DNA from: Chloroflexota bacterium
Lineage (GTDB): Bacteria; Chloroflexota; Limnocylindria; QHBO01
Length of the DNA: 13,481 bases
Direction: 5' to 3'
Assembly: GCA_024636135.1 (NCBI GenBank)
Contig: JAGXHP010000063.1
Span: 1-13,481, forward strand
The notes under the pieces were generated by a model, which was not told the origin of the DNA, did no database searches, and saw nothing but the letters and a program-made list of their open reading frames with translations. This document shows, in pieces, positions 12,001-13,481 of this stretch (its first letter is position 1; each line of letters starts with the position of its first letter). The position numbers and the translations under genes are program-made.

Positions 12001-13460
12001 GCTGGGCGCGGACCCACGTGCCCTTCGTGGCGGACGCCCCCGCGGCCCGCTGGGGCCTGGCGACCGCGACCGTCGAGGAGCGGTTGCGGGCGCTGTCCGC
12101 CGCGGGCGGGCTGCTCGAGGGTGCCTTCCGGCCGGGCGGGGTCACCCACGAGTTCACGGACCCCGACGTGCTTCGACAGCTGCGGCGCCGGTCGCTGGCG
12201 CGATTGCGACGAGAGGTCGAACCCGTCGAGCCTTCGGTCCTGGCGCGCTTCCTCCCAGCGTGGCACGGCATCGGGTCGAGTGCTGGCGGGCTCGGGCGCC
12301 TGGTGGAGGTCGTCGCGCAGCTCGAGGGCGTCCCCATCCCGGCCTCCGTCCTGGAGCGCGACGTGCTCTCGGCGCGCGTGGCCGGTTACACGCCACGGCT
12401 GCTCGACGAGCTGGGCGCGGCAGGTGAGGTCGTGTGGATCGGGCGTGGGACCCTCGGTCGCGACGATGGGCGCATCGCGCTCTACCGTAGAGACCAGGTG
12501 GATCTGCTGGCGAGCGCGGGGACGGGCGACGACCGCCCGTCGGAGCCGGTCCACGACGCCATCCGTGCGCATCTCCACCGGCGCGGAGCATCCTTCTATC
12601 CGCAGCTGCGCGCCGCCATCCCCGAGGCGTCGAGCGAAGCCGAGCTGCTCGACGCGATCTGGGACCTCGTGTGGGCCGGAGAGGTGACGAACGACACCTT
12701 CGCGGCGCTCCGCGCATTGGGATTGCCGAAGTCACGGTCGAAAGCGCAGCCGCGACCGGGGCGGCTGATGGCGCTCGGCCCGCCCCGCGCCGCCGGCCGC
12801 TGGTCGCTGGTGGCGGATCTCGTCGGCGAGGAGCGCACTCCCACCGAGCGCGGCCACGCGCTCGCCACCACGCTGCTCGATCGCCACGGGGTCGTGACTC
12901 GCGAGGGGGTCGCGTCGGAGGGGATCGCCGGTGGGTACGCGGCGGTCTATCCGGTCCTCAAGGCAATGGAGGAGTCGGGCCGCGCCCGCCGCGGGTACTT
13001 CGTATCCGGGCTTGGCGCAGCTCAGTTCTCCCTGCCCGGGGCCGTCGACCGGCTGCGTGCGGCGCGCGACAACGAGGAGCCATCGGTCCAGATCCTGGCC
13101 GCGACCGACCCGGCCCAGCCCTACGGGGCCGCGCTCGCCTGGCCACGCTCCGCTGACGACGAGCGGCTCCCACTTCAGCGCGCCGCCGGCGCATACCTCG
13201 TCCTGGTGGATGGCGAGGCGGTGCTCTACCTGGAGCGTGGTGGCCGAGGCATCCTGCGGCTGCCCGCGGCCGCGGATCCCACCGTCACACGGCAGGCGGT
13301 GGCCGCTCTCCCCTCACTCGTTGCGCCGGGTGGACCGGTGCGCGAACTGCGTCTCGATCGAGTCGACCGCGGGCCCGTCGCCGAATCCGCGCTGGCCGAC
13401 GCGCTGCGCGACGTCGGGTTCCACACGAGTTATCGCGGTTACGTCCTGCGCCGGCCCTGA
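9003..13460 (+). CDS. lhr: Lhr-type superfamily 2 DNA helicase, full length
   Basis: 1485 residues from GTG 9003, which fits the family N-terminus (HPLAPFSEATRTWF just inside); other in-frame starts are TTG 8955 and GTG 8874, and the ribosome site is weak. TACACT at 8987-8992 could be a -10 giving a nearly leaderless message. Helicase motifs: APTGSGKT (50-57), DEVH (172-175), SAT (207-209), LIFVNSRR (294-301), ATSSLELGID (348-357), QRIGRAGH (378-385). Winged-helix and beta-barrel regions of the Lhr core follow to roughly 860, then a long C-terminal extension with winged-helix-like repeats. Length is close to E. coli Lhr (1538). Lhr unwinds RNA:DNA hybrids 3'-to-5' and is linked to DNA repair. 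The reading frame is intact. The 21 bases after the stop show nothing. It is divergent from the ArsA-like gene across a 122-base gap. Confidence 0.93.
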   Translation: MTAALPTDHPLAPFSEATRTWFTEAFADPTRAQTLGWPAITGGRHTLIHAPTGSGKTLAAFLWCIDRLMTEPRPALKTVRVLYVSPLKALTYDVERNLRAPLAGIRRTADQLGVTVPEIEVGSRTGDTPADARRQLTKTPPDILVTTPESLYLLLTSQAREILRGVEHVIIDEVHAIAATKRGSHLALSLERLSHLADAEPQRIGLSATQRPLEAIGAFLGGVGREVEIVDAGARKELDLEVIVPVEDMARMGEVMDVDEAPGGPAAGPEARHSIWPSIHPKLLELIRAHRSTLIFVNSRRLAERLAARLNELAGAELVRAHHGSVAREQRLQIEEDLKQGRLPALVATSSLELGIDMGAIDLVVQIAAPPSVASGMQRIGRAGHQVGEPSVGKIFPKYRGDLVEAAVVVERMKAAQIEETRIPRNPLDVLAQQLVAICVDGRWTVDELHRLVTRAESFRDLSREQLTGVLDMLSGRYPSDEFADLKPRLVWDRQTDEVVSRNDARVVAITSGGTIPDRGLYGVFLPGDDAGRGGRRVGELDEEMVYESRVGETFLLGASTWRIEDIKPDRVIVTPAPGEPGKMPFWHGDAVGRPIELGRGIGAFLRELEPMKPAAAVARLRESHALDELAARNLVAYLGDQREVTGALPTDRTIVIERFRDELGDWRVVLLSPFGGRVHAPWSMAIESRLREEHGLDVQTIWSDDGIAVRLPEGIEADGANIDATLLLDPDAIEELLMAELGGSAIFAARFRENAARALLLPRRRPGQRTPLWMQRQKSADLLAVASRYGSFPIILETYREILRDVFDMPALVGLLRDIQARRIRTVSVETRSASPFASSLLFDYVGSFMYEGDAPLAERRAQALALDRELLAELLGSEELRELLDADAVADLELDLQSLSDGRRVRTVDGVSDLLRRLGDLRSDEVAARVDSELAAAALDELERSRRAIRVRIAGEERWIAVEDAGRYRDAVGASPPSGVAETYLEPVDAPLDLLLARWARTHVPFVADAPAARWGLATATVEERLRALSAAGGLLEGAFRPGGVTHEFTDPDVLRQLRRRSLARLRREVEPVEPSVLARFLPAWHGIGSSAGGLGRLVEVVAQLEGVPIPASVLERDVLSARVAGYTPRLLDELGAAGEVVWIGRGTLGRDDGRIALYRRDQVDLLASAGTGDDRPSEPVHDAIRAHLHRRGASFYPQLRAAIPEASSEAELLDAIWDLVWAGEVTNDTFAALRALGLPKSRSKAQPRPGRLMALGPPRAAGRWSLVADLVGEERTPTERGHALATTLLDRHGVVTREGVASEGIAGGYAAVYPVLKAMEESGRARRGYFVSGLGAAQFSLPGAVDRLRAARDNEEPSVQILAATDPAQPYGAALAWPRSADDERLPLQRAAGAYLVLVDGEAVLYLERGGRGILRLPAAADPTVTRQAVAALPSLVAPGGPVRELRLDRVDRGPVAESALADALRDVGFHTSYRGYVLRRP

Positions 13461-13481
13461 GGCGGCAGGCGCACCGACTCA

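Noticed and set aside
1..13481. Mobile elements, CRISPR arrays, tRNA or rRNA genes, phage genes
   Set aside because: I saw no transposase, direct repeat array with spacers, tRNA-like cloverleaf, rRNA stretch or phage motif. The only repeats are the 22-bp operator arrays and the hairpins.

Overview
High-GC bacterial DNA, densely packed with short intergenic gaps, ATGA-type start/stop overlaps and convergent genes that share stop codons. The gene mix (a DevS/DevR-type two-component pair, CBS and DoxX proteins, a cupredoxin-multicopper oxidase fusion, an ArsA-HSP20 fusion and a full-length Lhr helicase) suggests an aerobic or facultative Chloroflexota or Actinobacteria-like organism. I cannot place it more precisely. 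No mobile element, CRISPR array, tRNA or rRNA is seen.

Layout: 1-316 (-) is the 5' part of a CoA-transferase/acetyl-CoA hydrolase family gene with a GTG start. 475-1005 (+) is a GNAT acetyltransferase that converges on a DUF5661-like/CBS protein (996-1682, -). Upstream of that is a first DoxX membrane protein (1772-2305, -). It is divergent from a membrane-anchored cupredoxin-multicopper oxidase (2553-3890, +), which is translationally coupled to an unknown 167-residue protein (3890-4393, +). Next comes a DevR-like response regulator (4390-5070, -) and its DevS-like kinase (5067-6602, -), preceded by a second DoxX (6690-7268, -). An ArsA-HSP20 ATPase (7693-8880, -) with an overlapping 98-residue partner (7400-7696, -) is divergent from lhr (9003-13460, +).

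The main discovery is a set of short operators that ties much of the window together. Three intergenic regions carry 14-bp dyads that fit or nearly fit GGGNCNNNNGNCCC, the core recognised by mycobacterial DosR/DevR. In every region they are repeated at exactly 22-bp intervals: 386 and 408; 2410, 2432 and 2454; 7350 and 7372. In three cases a -10-like hexamer (TGTACG, CATACG, CATACT) begins exactly 28.5 bp from the centre of the nearest box, pointing into the CoA-transferase gene, doxX-1 and doxX-2.

The response regulator keeps the DosR recognition-helix residues KTVKNYVS. The kinase GAF domain keeps a His and a Tyr 22 residues apart, matching the heme-ligand His149 and distal Tyr171 of mycobacterial DevS. 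I infer a self-contained oxygen/NO/CO-responsive regulon in which the sensor pair sits among its own targets (two DoxX proteins, a copper oxidase, a CoA-transferase, a CBS protein and possibly a GNAT). The ArsA pair and lhr do not carry the boxes and are probably separate.
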